Shown here: positions 10,166 to 19,380 of the stretch, one piece after another
Layout: every line of letters starts with the position of its first letter
How positions within the stretch are numbered: position 1 is the stretch's first letter
NCBI GenBank assembly: GCA_903870245.1
Contig: CAIQCB010000057.1
Coordinates: 1-64,000 of the forward strand
Direction of reading: 5' to 3'
Length of the DNA stretch: 64,000 bases
DNA from: an uncultured Methylocystaceae bacterium
GTDB lineage: Bacteria; Pseudomonadota; Alphaproteobacteria; Rhizobiales; Beijerinckiaceae
Translations under genes and position numbers: made by a program
Notes under the pieces: model-generated
Told to the model about the DNA's origin: nothing
Databases searched by the model: none
Seen by the model: only the letters and a program-made list of their open reading frames with translations

Positions 10166-12079
10166 TCAGACTCCCCTGGCGATCAGCGCGCCGAGACGTT
10201 TGACGAATGCGCTGGCGTCGACGGGCTGCTCGCCATCGGCGACGCGGGCGAGATCGAGCAGCAGAAACATTGCATCCGTCGCCCCGTCGCGGCCTTTTGC
10301 GGCGAGCGTCGTAGACAACATGGCGACGGCCGGATGTCTGGCGTTGATCTCCAGAACGGCTTTGCCAAGCATCGCCGGCTGGCCATGTTCGGCGAGTAGG
10401 CGCGCTAATTGCCGGTCCAGCCCCTTGTCGGAGGCGACGAGACAGGCGGCGCTTTCCGTCAGCCGCGTCGATACGCGCACGTCGTCAACGTATTCCGCCA
10501 GTGTTTCCTTCAGCACTGCGACCAGCGCGCCGGTATCGGCGGGCGCCGGCGTTTCTGTCTCATCCGCCTCAAGGGACGGGATGGCGTCGATATCCGCCTG
10601 TCCCTGCGTCACCGATTTGAAAGGCTTGCCATCGAAGCCCAGCGCGCTCGTCACCCAGAAGGCGTCGACGGAGTCGTCGAGCAGGAGCACCTCGACGCCC
10701 CGCGCCCGGAAGCCCTCAATCTGCGGACTTGCCGCCAGTCGTTTGATATCGTCGCCGGTGATGTAATAGATCGCGGTCTGGTTCTCGCGCAGGTCGGCGA
10801 CATAATCCTTGAGCGTGCGAGTTTTGCCGTCGCTTTTTGTCGAGGCGAAGCGCGCCAGAGCAAAGAGCGCATCGCGACGCGACGGGTCCTCATGCAATCC
10901 CTCCTTGAGCACGGCGCCGAAATTCTCCCAGATTTTGTTGAATTTCTCCGGCTCGTTTTCGGCAAGCTTGGTCAATTCCTGCAAAATTCGGGTCGCAATC
11001 GCTTTGCCGATGGCGGCGATCGCCGGACTTTTCTGAGCCATTTCGCGCGAGACGTTGAGCGGCACATCAGCGCTGTCGACGACGACGCGGACGAACCGCA
11101 GCCACGCCGGCAGGAGTTCAGCGTCGCGCGAGATCAGCACGCGTCGGACGTAGAGCTTTGACTTGCTCTTGCGCGCCGGGTCGAAGAGATCGAGTGGACG
11201 CGAACCGGGAATGAAGGCGAGCACCGTATACTCGGTGCGGCCTTCGGCTCGCCAGTGAACGGTGAGCGCCGGCTCGTCGAACTGGCCGCAAAGCTGACGA
11301 TAGAAATCGGCGTATTCTTCATCCGTGACGTCGGTTCTGGATTTCGTCCACAGCGCGACGCCATCGGCGATGCGTTTGGCTTCCTCGCCGGGCGCGGCGA
11401 TCAGATCAATCGGCGTCGCTACCGCGCCGGAATGTTCGTGCACGATCGACTCAATCCGCCAAGCGTCGAGAAACTCATCGCTACCGGAATTAAGATGCAG
11501 CGTCACGCGCGTGCCGACCGGGGGCGCGAGATCGGGATCGAGCGGCGCAATCGAATATTTTCCCTTACCGGCGGAAGTCCAAAGCCACGCCTCGGAGGAT
11601 CCGGCCCGGCGCGTCGCCACCTCGACCCGGTCGGCGACCATGAAAGCCGAATAGAAGCCGACGCCAAAACGTCCGATCAATGAAGAGGCGGCGTCACCTT
11701 TTTCCACGCCGATCCTGTCGAGAAAGGCGCGGGTGCCCGAATTGGCGATAGAGCCCAGCGCCGAGATCAATTCGTCGCGCGACATGCCGACGCCATTGTC
11801 GACGATCGTTAGCGTGCGGTTATCCTTGTCGAGGGATATCGTGATTAGTGGCGTTTCCGACTGGGCGGCAAGACCTGCGTCGGAGAGGGCCTCGTAGCGC
11901 AGTTTTTCGCAGGCGTCAGCGGCGTTGGAAATCAGCTCGCGCAAGAAAACGTCGCGTTCGGAATAGACCGAATGCGTCATCAACTCGAGGAGTTGTTCAA
12001 CATTGGCCTCAAAACCAAAATCGGCGGCCTCTTTCGTCTCGCGGTCGGCGGCGTCGGCGGAAGCGGCGTCGGTCGTCAT
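10166..12079 (-). CDS. htpG: Molecular chaperone HtpG (Hsp90)
   Basis: SVYSERDVFLRELISNAADACEKLRYEAL, DNGVGMSRDELI, GRFGVGFYSAFMVAD; start chosen at MTTDAAS. Confidence 0.95.
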   Translation of the reverse strand: MTTDAASADAADRETKEAADFGFEANVEQLLELMTHSVYSERDVFLRELISNAADACEKLRYEALSDAGLAAQSETPLITISLDKDNRTLTIVDNGVGMSRDELISALGSIANSGTRAFLDRIGVEKGDAASSLIGRFGVGFYSAFMVADRVEVATRRAGSSEAWLWTSAGKGKYSIAPLDPDLAPPVGTRVTLHLNSGSDEFLDAWRIESIVHEHSGAVATPIDLIAAPGEEAKRIADGVALWTKSRTDVTDEEYADFYRQLCGQFDEPALTVHWRAEGRTEYTVLAFIPGSRPLDLFDPARKSKSKLYVRRVLISRDAELLPAWLRFVRVVVDSADVPLNVSREMAQKSPAIAAIGKAIATRILQELTKLAENEPEKFNKIWENFGAVLKEGLHEDPSRRDALFALARFASTKSDGKTRTLKDYVADLRENQTAIYYITGDDIKRLAASPQIEGFRARGVEVLLLDDSVDAFWVTSALGFDGKPFKSVTQGQADIDAIPSLEADETETPAPADTGALVAVLKETLAEYVDDVRVSTRLTESAACLVASDKGLDRQLARLLAEHGQPAMLGKAVLEINARHPAVAMLSTTLAAKGRDGATDAMFLLLDLARVADGEQPVDASAFVKRLGALIARGV

Positions 12080-12258
12080 GCAGTCTCCATTTTTTTTCAG
12101 GCGCCGGAAAAGGCGCAGGGCAGGGATGTAATGGCCGCCGGCAGCGGCCCCACAGCTGAAATTCGGGGCTTGTCGCCGGATTTGCAAGAGGTGGCCGCAG
12201 TTGCAGCGATTAGGGGCTTGCGCCGGCTGGTCAAGCGCGCCAACATGCTGGAAAGACA

Positions 12259-12690
12259 ATGGAGTTGCGGCGCATGGCCGAAACCGATGCTTCACATTCG
12301 CCGCCCCGTCGGCCGGCCCTGGCGCTGGTGCCAGGAACCGGCGGCGCAGCGCCGACCCGGTCGGCTGCGGAGAGCGTCGGCAAATCCGCCGTCGTCTCCT
12401 TCGACCGTCGGGAACTTAATTTGCTTTTTAATCTCTATGGCGCGCAGGTCGCGGCCGGCGAGTGGCGCGATTACGCGCTCGACTTCCTGCCCTCAAGAGC
12501 TGTGTTTTCCATTTTCCGCCGGGCCAGCGAGATGCCGCTATACCGTATAGAAAAAATTCCAGAACTGGCGCGTCGGCAGGGGGCCTATTGCGTGGTCGCC
12601 GCCAATGGCCAGGTTCTGCGGCGTGGTCACGATCTGGCTCGTGTCTTGCGTGTGCTTGACAAGGGCTTGAAGCTCGTCGGGCGAGAGTAG
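12259..12690 (+). CDS. DUF2794 family protein
   Basis: SFDRRELNLLFNLYGAQVAAGEWRDYALDFLPSRAVFSIFRRASEMPLYRIEK. Confidence 0.85.
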   Translation: MELRRMAETDASHSPPRRPALALVPGTGGAAPTRSAAESVGKSAVVSFDRRELNLLFNLYGAQVAAGEWRDYALDFLPSRAVFSIFRRASEMPLYRIEKIPELARRQGAYCVVAANGQVLRRGHDLARVLRVLDKGLKLVGRE

Positions 12691-12694
12691 AGCA

Positions 12695-12726
12695 CAAAAA
12701 AAGCCCCGCCGGAGCGGGGCTTTGTT
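12695..12726. terminator. Rho-independent terminator, probably bidirectional
   Basis: aaaaaaagccccgc-cgga-gcggggctttg stem-loop between convergent genes. Confidence 0.85.
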
Positions 12727-12742
12727 ATTAGCGCGGTTACAG

Positions 12743-13507
12743 TCAGTTATCGCGATCGCCGAACAGGAACAGCAGCGACTGGAACATGTTGATGAAGTCG
12801 AGATAAAGCGACAAGGCGCCAAAGATGCTCTTCTTCTGTGCGACCTCATAGCCGTCCGTCTCGAAATACATGTCCTTGATCATCTGCGTATCCCAGGCGG
12901 TCAGGCCCGAGAAAATCAGCACCGACAGGATCGACAGGGCGAACTGAAGGCCTGTCGACTGGAGGAACAGATTGACCAGACCGGCAATCACCAGACCCCA
13001 CACGCCCATGACGAGGAACGAGCCGAAAGCCGAGAGATCGCGCTTGGTCATGTAGCCGTAGAGGCTCAGACCGCCGAAGGCCGCTGCGGTAATGAAGAAC
13101 ACCCGCGCCACCGAAACGCCCGTAAAGACAAGCAGGATCGAGGACATCGAGAGGCCCATCACCGCCGCGAAGGCGAAGAAGGTGTTGCGCGCCGAGGCGA
13201 CTGACATGCCGCCCATGCGCGCGCCAAGCATGAAGATGAAGGCGAGCGGCGAGAGCATGATTACCCAGCGCAGCGGCGAGGTGAAGATCGCCTGACCGAA
13301 TGGCGTCAGGGCCATGGCCCCGCCAGCCCTGGTGACCGCCATCATGTAGACGCCCAGCGCGGTCGCGCCGGTGATGGCGAGACCGATGGTCATGTAGTTG
13401 TAGACGCCGAGCATATAGGCCCGCAGGCCCTGATCGACCTCGACCGCAGTCGACCGGCCAACGCCACGCTCGTAACCGACGCCCCATTTGCCGTCGAAAT
13501 TGGACAT
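12743..13507 (-). CDS. Bax inhibitor-1/YccA family membrane protein
   Basis: Seven-TM pattern, GLAITGATALGVYM, SILSVLIFSGLTAWDTQMIKDMYFE, DFINMFQSLLFLFG. Confidence 0.93.
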   Translation of the reverse strand: MSNFDGKWGVGYERGVGRSTAVEVDQGLRAYMLGVYNYMTIGLAITGATALGVYMMAVTRAGGAMALTPFGQAIFTSPLRWVIMLSPLAFIFMLGARMGGMSVASARNTFFAFAAVMGLSMSSILLVFTGVSVARVFFITAAAFGGLSLYGYMTKRDLSAFGSFLVMGVWGLVIAGLVNLFLQSTGLQFALSILSVLIFSGLTAWDTQMIKDMYFETDGYEVAQKKSIFGALSLYLDFINMFQSLLFLFGDRDN

Positions 13508-13874
13508 ATCACCCTCTCAATGTTGTCGACGCCGCCAGCGGCGTCGCCTCGTGGAGATCCCACGGAACTTCCCGGAATATGGCGGGCCCCGGCATGAGTG
13601 GCAAGCCATCGGCGCATGAACTCTTGTTAAGGTTTCCGCCGGGCGACGACCGCTGCGCTATTGGGATTTGCGCCGTGGAAGGCCGCCATCTCTCCCGAAA
13701 CCGACAATTCTCGCCAATTTGCGTGCAAAACAGGGGCGCACGCTTGCCCTACGTCAAGAATGCGCTACCCTTCGTTTTTCGAAGACTTTGCTCAGCCAAT
13801 TCTTGCGCCGGCTTGGCTCTGTCAATTTTCCTGTGTCGTGTGGCGTTCCGACGCGAGGGACCGGGGGGTGGCTT

Positions 13875-14627
13875 ATGAACACTGCGATATATTCGACTGG
13901 TTCAACACGATCTTTCTGCCGGAGTATTGTGGCTGTAGCCGCACTTTTTGGCGCGCTCCTGGTTGCGGCGACCCCGGCTGCCGCGCATGGCCGTCTTGGC
14001 GCGACAGAGGGACGTTGTCGCCTGAACATCGGGCCGGACGTTATGAATTTCACCGGCTATCTGCCCGAGGCCTCCAAAAACGAATTCTGCGAGGACATCC
14101 CCTCGACCGGACCGATGATCATGGTCCTCGATTCGATCCAGGACGAACTTCGCGACATGCAGGTGTCTATCCGCATTGTTAAAGATGTCGGGGGTGAAGA
14201 CGCAGAGAATGAAAATCTCGACGCCATCACGCTTGCCTACAGCCCACCGAAAAAATACCCCGGCGGCACCATTAATTTCGAGCATGATTTCAAGGAGGGC
14301 GGTTATTACGTCGGCATCGTCACCGTCCTCGGCGATCATGGCGAGACCTGGACATCACGTTTTCCGTTTTCAGTCGATCGCACCTTCATGCGCGACTTGC
14401 CATCCTATTTGATGATGACCCTCGGCGTTCTGGCCCTCTCGACAATCTATCTTGTTCACCGCCGTCGTCAGACTTCAGCAACGCAGACCATCCTCACGAC
14501 GGGCGGCGGTCCCGGCCGCGGCAATCCCGGCATGGGGCCTCATGAGGCGGTTCTGAACGAGCAAAGCGCGACGCCGTCGGACAATCACGAGCCGCATGAA
14601 ACGCATGAGGCCACACCGGCCGAATAG
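13875..14627 (+). CDS. Exported, C-terminally membrane-anchored protein of unknown function
   Basis: Signal peptide (ALFGALLVAATPAAAHG), two-Cys ectodomain, TM helix YLMMTLGVLALSTIYLVHRRR; RBS-like GGGGGGTGG upstream of ATG. Confidence 0.7.
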   Translation: MNTAIYSTGSTRSFCRSIVAVAALFGALLVAATPAAAHGRLGATEGRCRLNIGPDVMNFTGYLPEASKNEFCEDIPSTGPMIMVLDSIQDELRDMQVSIRIVKDVGGEDAENENLDAITLAYSPPKKYPGGTINFEHDFKEGGYYVGIVTVLGDHGETWTSRFPFSVDRTFMRDLPSYLMMTLGVLALSTIYLVHRRRQTSATQTILTTGGGPGRGNPGMGPHEAVLNEQSATPSDNHEPHETHEATPAE

Positions 14628-14652
14628 CGCCTGACGAGATATATCTGAAATT

Positions 14653-14681
14653 AAAAGCGGCGTTTAAACGCCGCTTTTTTT
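14653..14681 (+). terminator. Rho-independent terminator
   Basis: aaaagcggcgtttaaacgccgctttttttt. Confidence 0.85.
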
Positions 14682-14773
14682 GTTCCCGCTTTTGTTCTGT
14701 TCCTGTTCTTGCGCGCCGGGCCGCCAAAGGCTAAGCTGAAGCATATGCGGCATGAGGCAGGCGAGGCGGGACG

Positions 14774-16312
14774 ATGGCGGTGCGGGTGGCGACGATCGCT
14801 TTCGAGGGCGTTGAGGCGCGACCTGTCGATGTGCAGGTGCAAATTTCCAGCGGCTCGGTGGTTTTCAACGTTGTTGGGCTCGGCGACAAGGCGGTTGCGG
14901 AGTCGCGGGAACGAGTGAGGTCGGCGTTGATCGCCTCGGGGCTTGCTCTCCCCGCGAAGCGCATCACCGTCAATCTCGCGCCCGCCGATATGCCGAAGGA
15001 GGGCAGTCATTACGATCTGCCTATCGCGCTGGGCGTGATGGCGGCGATTGGCGCCATTCCCAGCGATGCGCTGGAGGGGTTTTGCGTTCTGGGCGAACTC
15101 GCGCTGGATGGCGCGCTGACGCCGGTCGCCGGCGTGTTGCCGGCGGCCGTCGCCGCCAATGCGCGAGGGCAGGGGTTGATCTGCCCCCATGAATGCGGGC
15201 CGGAGGCCGCCTGGGCGTCAAGCGATATGGAGGTTCTGGCGCCCCGTTCGCTGATCCAGCTGGTTAATCACATCCGCGGCGCGCAGATCATGGCGCGTCC
15301 AGCGCCGGCTGTGCGTCCGCCCGCAACGGATTTGTCCGATCTGCGCGACATCAAGGGACAGGAAAGCGCCAAGCGAGCGCTGGAGGTTGCCGCAGCCGGC
15401 GGCCACAATCTGCTGATGAGCGGACCGCCGGGCGCCGGCAAATCGATGCTGGCGGCGCGGTTGCCCTCGATCCTGCCGCCGCTCTCGCCGCGCGAATTGC
15501 TCGAAGTGTCGATGATCCATTCCATCGCCGGACAAATCGCTGGCGGCGAACTTACCGACCGTCGGCCTTTCCGCGCTCCGCATCACTCCGCCTCAATGGC
15601 CGCTCTGGTCGGCGGCGGCGCTCACGCCCGGCCGGGGGAAATCTCTCTTTCCCATCACGGCGTTCTGTTTCTGGACGAATTGCCGGAGTTCCATCCCCAG
15701 GCGCTCGACAGTCTGCGCCAGCCCCTGGAGACCGGCGAGGTCGCGGTGTCGCGCGCTAACCATCGAGTTGTTTATCCGGCGCGTTTCCAGCTTATCGCGG
15801 CGATGAATCCCTGTCGCTGCGGCCACGCCCGCGATCCCGGCTACGCCTGTCGCCGTCAGCCCAATGAGCGCTGCGAGGCGCAATATCAGGCGCGCCTCTC
15901 GAGCCCCTTGCTCGACCGTTTCGATCTGCAAATCATGACGCCCGCCGTCTCCGCCGCGGATCTTGTGCTGCCGCCGTCCAGAGAGGGCTCCCGCGAGGTC
16001 GCCTTGCGTGTCGCCGATGCCCGCGCCCGTCAGCGTGCGCGTTATGACGCGCTTGATCTACCTGGCGTTGTCGCCAACGCCGCCGCGCCCGCCGGGGTCA
16101 TCGAGGAAGTCGCGCAACTCGACGCCGCCGGCACGACGCTGATCCGCGAGGCGTCGGAGAAATACGCTCTCACGGCGCGCGGCTTTCATCGGGTGCTGAA
16201 ACTGGCGCGCACCATCGCCGACCTTGATGGCGCCGATGCTGTGTCTCGCGCCCATATCGCCGAGGCGCTCGCCTATCGCTCGGGCCTCGTCGCCGGTCGG
16301 CTCGCGGCGTGA
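14774..16312 (+). CDS. YifB family Mg chelatase-like AAA ATPase (ComM)
   Basis: GPPGAGKSMLAARLPSILPPL, FRAPHHSASMAALVGGG, GVLFLDELPEF. Confidence 0.94.
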   Translation: MAVRVATIAFEGVEARPVDVQVQISSGSVVFNVVGLGDKAVAESRERVRSALIASGLALPAKRITVNLAPADMPKEGSHYDLPIALGVMAAIGAIPSDALEGFCVLGELALDGALTPVAGVLPAAVAANARGQGLICPHECGPEAAWASSDMEVLAPRSLIQLVNHIRGAQIMARPAPAVRPPATDLSDLRDIKGQESAKRALEVAAAGGHNLLMSGPPGAGKSMLAARLPSILPPLSPRELLEVSMIHSIAGQIAGGELTDRRPFRAPHHSASMAALVGGGAHARPGEISLSHHGVLFLDELPEFHPQALDSLRQPLETGEVAVSRANHRVVYPARFQLIAAMNPCRCGHARDPGYACRRQPNERCEAQYQARLSSPLLDRFDLQIMTPAVSAADLVLPPSREGSREVALRVADARARQRARYDALDLPGVVANAAAPAGVIEEVAQLDAAGTTLIREASEKYALTARGFHRVLKLARTIADLDGADAVSRAHIAEALAYRSGLVAGRLAA

Positions 16313-18036
16313 ATTTATACGTCCTCATCGCCGGCGCCATTGTCGCGACCATCGTTGTGAAGACTGTCGCGATCTGGCGACGACTGAAGCTCCGGACGAG
16401 CGATGAGCTCGAAAGGTTGCGCGATGAAATATGGGAGTTGCGCGCAGCCGCAGCGCAACGTGACCGCGCCGAGGCGGCGAGTGAAGCCAAATCACGTTTT
16501 CTCGCTACCGTGAGTCATGAGATTCGCACGCCCCTGAACGGCGTCATCGGGCTTGCCCAACTTCTCGCCATGACCCGGCTCGACGCCGAACAGGCGAGCT
16601 ATGTGGAGGCGATCGAGGATTCGGGACGCGCCCTCGCGCAACTGATCGACGACATTCTCGACTTCTCCAAAATCGAGGCGGGTCGTTTCGACATTCGTGT
16701 TGAACCCTTTCAGCTGGCGCAGTTGGTCGAGGGCGTTGTCGAACTGCTCGCGCCCCGCGCCTTCGCAAAAGGTCTGGAAATCGCGAGCTTCGTTACGCCC
16801 GCCGCCTGCCGCAATATCGTCGGCGACCCGGCGCGGCTGCGCCAAATCCTCCTTAACCTGCTTGGTAATGCGATCAAATTCACCGAACGTGGCGGGATCG
16901 GCGTGATGGTCACGTCGACGTCAACAGAATGGCGTTTCCAGGTGCTCGATACGGGCGCGGGCGTGCCAGAGTCGGCGCGAGCAAGGATTTTCGAGGATTT
17001 CGCGCAAGCCGACTCCTCGACGACGCGACGCGATGGTGGCGCCGGCCTGGGTTTGGCGATATCGCGTCGTTTGGCAAGGTCGATGGCTGGCTCGCTCGTA
17101 TTGCGAGAGAGTTCTTGCGCCGGCTCTACCTTCGAACTGATCTTGCCCGCGAACTGCGCCAGCGATCCGCCGGCGGCATCGCTATTCGGGTTACGGATAG
17201 CGATTATCGCGCAAACGCGTTTCGAGGCGCCTTACCTCGCGGAAACCCTGCGCGCGTCAGGCGCGTCAGCGGATATCATCGCTCCGTCGGCGTTTGCGTG
17301 CGGTCAGGGAGTCGAAGGTCCCGCGAAGCTCTATGACGCGGCGATCATCGATTGCGCACTGGGCGAGGAGAGCTTGCGCCGCCTGGCCGTCGCCGCGCGC
17401 GAGGCGCGCATCGGTCGACTATTCCTGTTGTTCTCGCCGCTCGAACGTCGCGCTTACGGCGAATCGGCCTTGCGTGATTTCGATGGTTGGCTCGTCAAGC
17501 CGGTGCGGGCGGCGACGGCTCTTGCCCGTCTGGGCATCATGGAGTTGCCGCAAACGGCTCCCGCGCCAAAGAGGCCAGTGCGCGCGCTTGACGGTCTTAA
17601 GGTTCTGGTTGCGGAGGATAACGACATCAATGCGCTGATTTTGACGAGGCATTTCGACAAGCTCGGCGCCGAGGTGAGCCGCGCGCATGACGGGATCGAG
17701 GCCGTAAGTCTCGCCACGGCGCAAACATTTGATTTGATTGTCATGGATTTATTTATGCCCCAACGCGATGGCCGAGACGCAACACGCGCCATTCGCGTTT
17801 ACGAAGAGCAAACCCAACGATCTTCCACGCCCATACTCGCTTTGACGGCGAGCGCGCAGGAAGAGGATCGTCGCGCAGCGCGCGCCGCCGGGGTCGACGC
17901 GTTTCTCACCAAGCCAGTGGATTTCGTCACCTTATGCGCGACGCTGGAGGAAATTCGCGCCGCCGCGCATCGGCACGATTCAGAATGGCGTCATCCAGCG
18001 ACGTCCGGTAATACGCCAAATACTCCATCGCGGTAA
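16309..18036 (+). CDS. Hybrid sensor histidine kinase with C-terminal receiver domain
   Basis: H-box ATVSHEIRTPLNGVIGLAQ, HATPase motifs (GNAIKFTERGG, DTGAGVP, GAGLGLAI), REC VLVAEDNDINALI...DLIVMDLFMP; GTG start overlaps the yifB stop. Confidence 0.9.
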   Translation: MNLYVLIAGAIVATIVVKTVAIWRRLKLRTSDELERLRDEIWELRAAAAQRDRAEAASEAKSRFLATVSHEIRTPLNGVIGLAQLLAMTRLDAEQASYVEAIEDSGRALAQLIDDILDFSKIEAGRFDIRVEPFQLAQLVEGVVELLAPRAFAKGLEIASFVTPAACRNIVGDPARLRQILLNLLGNAIKFTERGGIGVMVTSTSTEWRFQVLDTGAGVPESARARIFEDFAQADSSTTRRDGGAGLGLAISRRLARSMAGSLVLRESSCAGSTFELILPANCASDPPAASLFGLRIAIIAQTRFEAPYLAETLRASGASADIIAPSAFACGQGVEGPAKLYDAAIIDCALGEESLRRLAVAAREARIGRLFLLFSPLERRAYGESALRDFDGWLVKPVRAATALARLGIMELPQTAPAPKRPVRALDGLKVLVAEDNDINALILTRHFDKLGAEVSRAHDGIEAVSLATAQTFDLIVMDLFMPQRDGRDATRAIRVYEEQTQRSSTPILALTASAQEEDRRAARAAGVDAFLTKPVDFVTLCATLEEIRAAAHRHDSEWRHPATSGNTPNTPSR

Positions 18037-18866
18037 TCCGCAAGCGCTTGCCGCACTTCTTCCATGGTGTTCATGACGAAGGGGCCCTGTTGCGCGACGG
18101 GCTCGTCGATGGGTTGGCCGCCAAGCAGCAGAAACTTGGTGTCTCGTAATGCGCTGACGACGATCTCGCCGCCCTCGCGGTCAAACACGACAAGCTCAGC
18201 GACATCGACCGTTTCCGCATGGTTGATCCGCAATGCGCCGTCGAGCGCCGCGATGACCAGCGAATGGCTTTCCGGCAAGCGGAGGGTCGCAGTTGCGCCT
18301 GCGTCGAGTCGCACATCCCAGATGTTAATTGGCGTATGGGTCTGCGCCGGTCCGCAATGGCCGCCGTAATCGCCGGCGATGACGCGCACCAGGCCGGCGT
18401 TATCGGGCAGATCCACGCGCGGAATGTCGTCGTCCAGTAAAGTCTGGTAGCGTGGCGCCGTCAATTTATAGGCTGCCGGGAGATTGACCCAGAGCTGGAC
18501 GACCTCAAACCTGCCGCCGCTTCGTGTGAAAGATCGCGTGTGCATTTCCTCATGCAACACGCCGGAGCCCGCCGTCATCCATTGCACGTCGCCGGGGCCG
18601 ATCACGCCGCCGGCGCCGGTCGAGTCGCGATGGGCGATCTCGCCGTCGAGCACGAGAGTGACGGTTTCGAAGCCCCGATGTGGGTGCGCGCCAACGCCGC
18701 GCGGCGTCGCGGCGGGTGGAAAATCCGTCGGCCCCGCGTAATCGACCAACAGAAAGGGGCTGACGCTGTCGCCCTGCGCGCGATGCGACAGGAGTGAGCG
18801 TACCGGAAAACCGTCGCCGACCCAGTGGCCGGCCGGCGGCGAGTCAATGCGCAAGATTTTTCGCAA
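17991..18866 (-). CDS. Pirin family protein
   Basis: SPFLLVDYAGP, GVGAHPHRGFETVTLVLDGEIAHRDSTGAGGVIGPGDVQWMTAGSGVLHEEMHT. Confidence 0.92.
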   Translation of the reverse strand: MRKILRIDSPPAGHWVGDGFPVRSLLSHRAQGDSVSPFLLVDYAGPTDFPPAATPRGVGAHPHRGFETVTLVLDGEIAHRDSTGAGGVIGPGDVQWMTAGSGVLHEEMHTRSFTRSGGRFEVVQLWVNLPAAYKLTAPRYQTLLDDDIPRVDLPDNAGLVRVIAGDYGGHCGPAQTHTPINIWDVRLDAGATATLRLPESHSLVIAALDGALRINHAETVDVAELVVFDREGGEIVVSALRDTKFLLLGGQPIDEPVAQQGPFVMNTMEEVRQALADYRDGVFGVLPDVAG

Positions 18867-18968
18867 AGTCGTCTCCTAGAAATGACTCAGAGCCTTGACG
18901 TCGACCGTTCGGGGACGGCAACAAGACCCGCCGGCGCACGACCGGCGGTAACATGCGAGGACTCGCCC

Positions 18969-19292
18969 ATGGCCTGGATCATCCTGTTGATTGGCAGCAT
19001 ATGCGAAGTCGGCTGGCTGATCGGCATGAAATACGCCGATGGCTTCACACGCCTCTGGCCATCGGTGATCATGGTGTTTTTCATGGCGGCAAGCGTTGGC
19101 TGTCTGGGGCTTGCGGTCAAGGAAATTCCCGCCGGCACAGCCTATGCGGTGTGGACCGGCGGCAGCGTTGCGGCGGTCACGCTCGTCGGCGTCTATTTCT
19201 TTGGTGAGCCAGCGACCTTGTTACGAATCGGGTCTATTCTGCTGATCCTCATCGGCATGGTCGGACTTCGGCTGGACGGCGTCGATCCCTGA
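18969..19292 (+). CDS. SMR family transporter, SugE/Gdx type (guanidinium/quaternary ammonium)
   Basis: MAWIILLIGSICEVGWLIGMKYADGFTRLWPS...KEIPAGTAYAVWTGGSVAAVTLVGVYFFGEP. Confidence 0.88.
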   Translation: MAWIILLIGSICEVGWLIGMKYADGFTRLWPSVIMVFFMAASVGCLGLAVKEIPAGTAYAVWTGGSVAAVTLVGVYFFGEPATLLRIGSILLILIGMVGLRLDGVDP

Positions 19293-19319
19293 AACGCAGG
19301 CCGGTCATCGCAGGCCTGG

Positions 19320-19346
19320 AAAAAGAGGCGCCGCAGCGCCTCTCTA
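19320..19346. terminator. Stem-loop between convergent genes
   Basis: agaggcgc-cgca-gcgcctct with flanking A run and short T-containing tail. Confidence 0.6.
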
Positions 19347-19380
19347 TGTTCCCGCCGAGCAGGGCGCAAATGGCGAGCGA

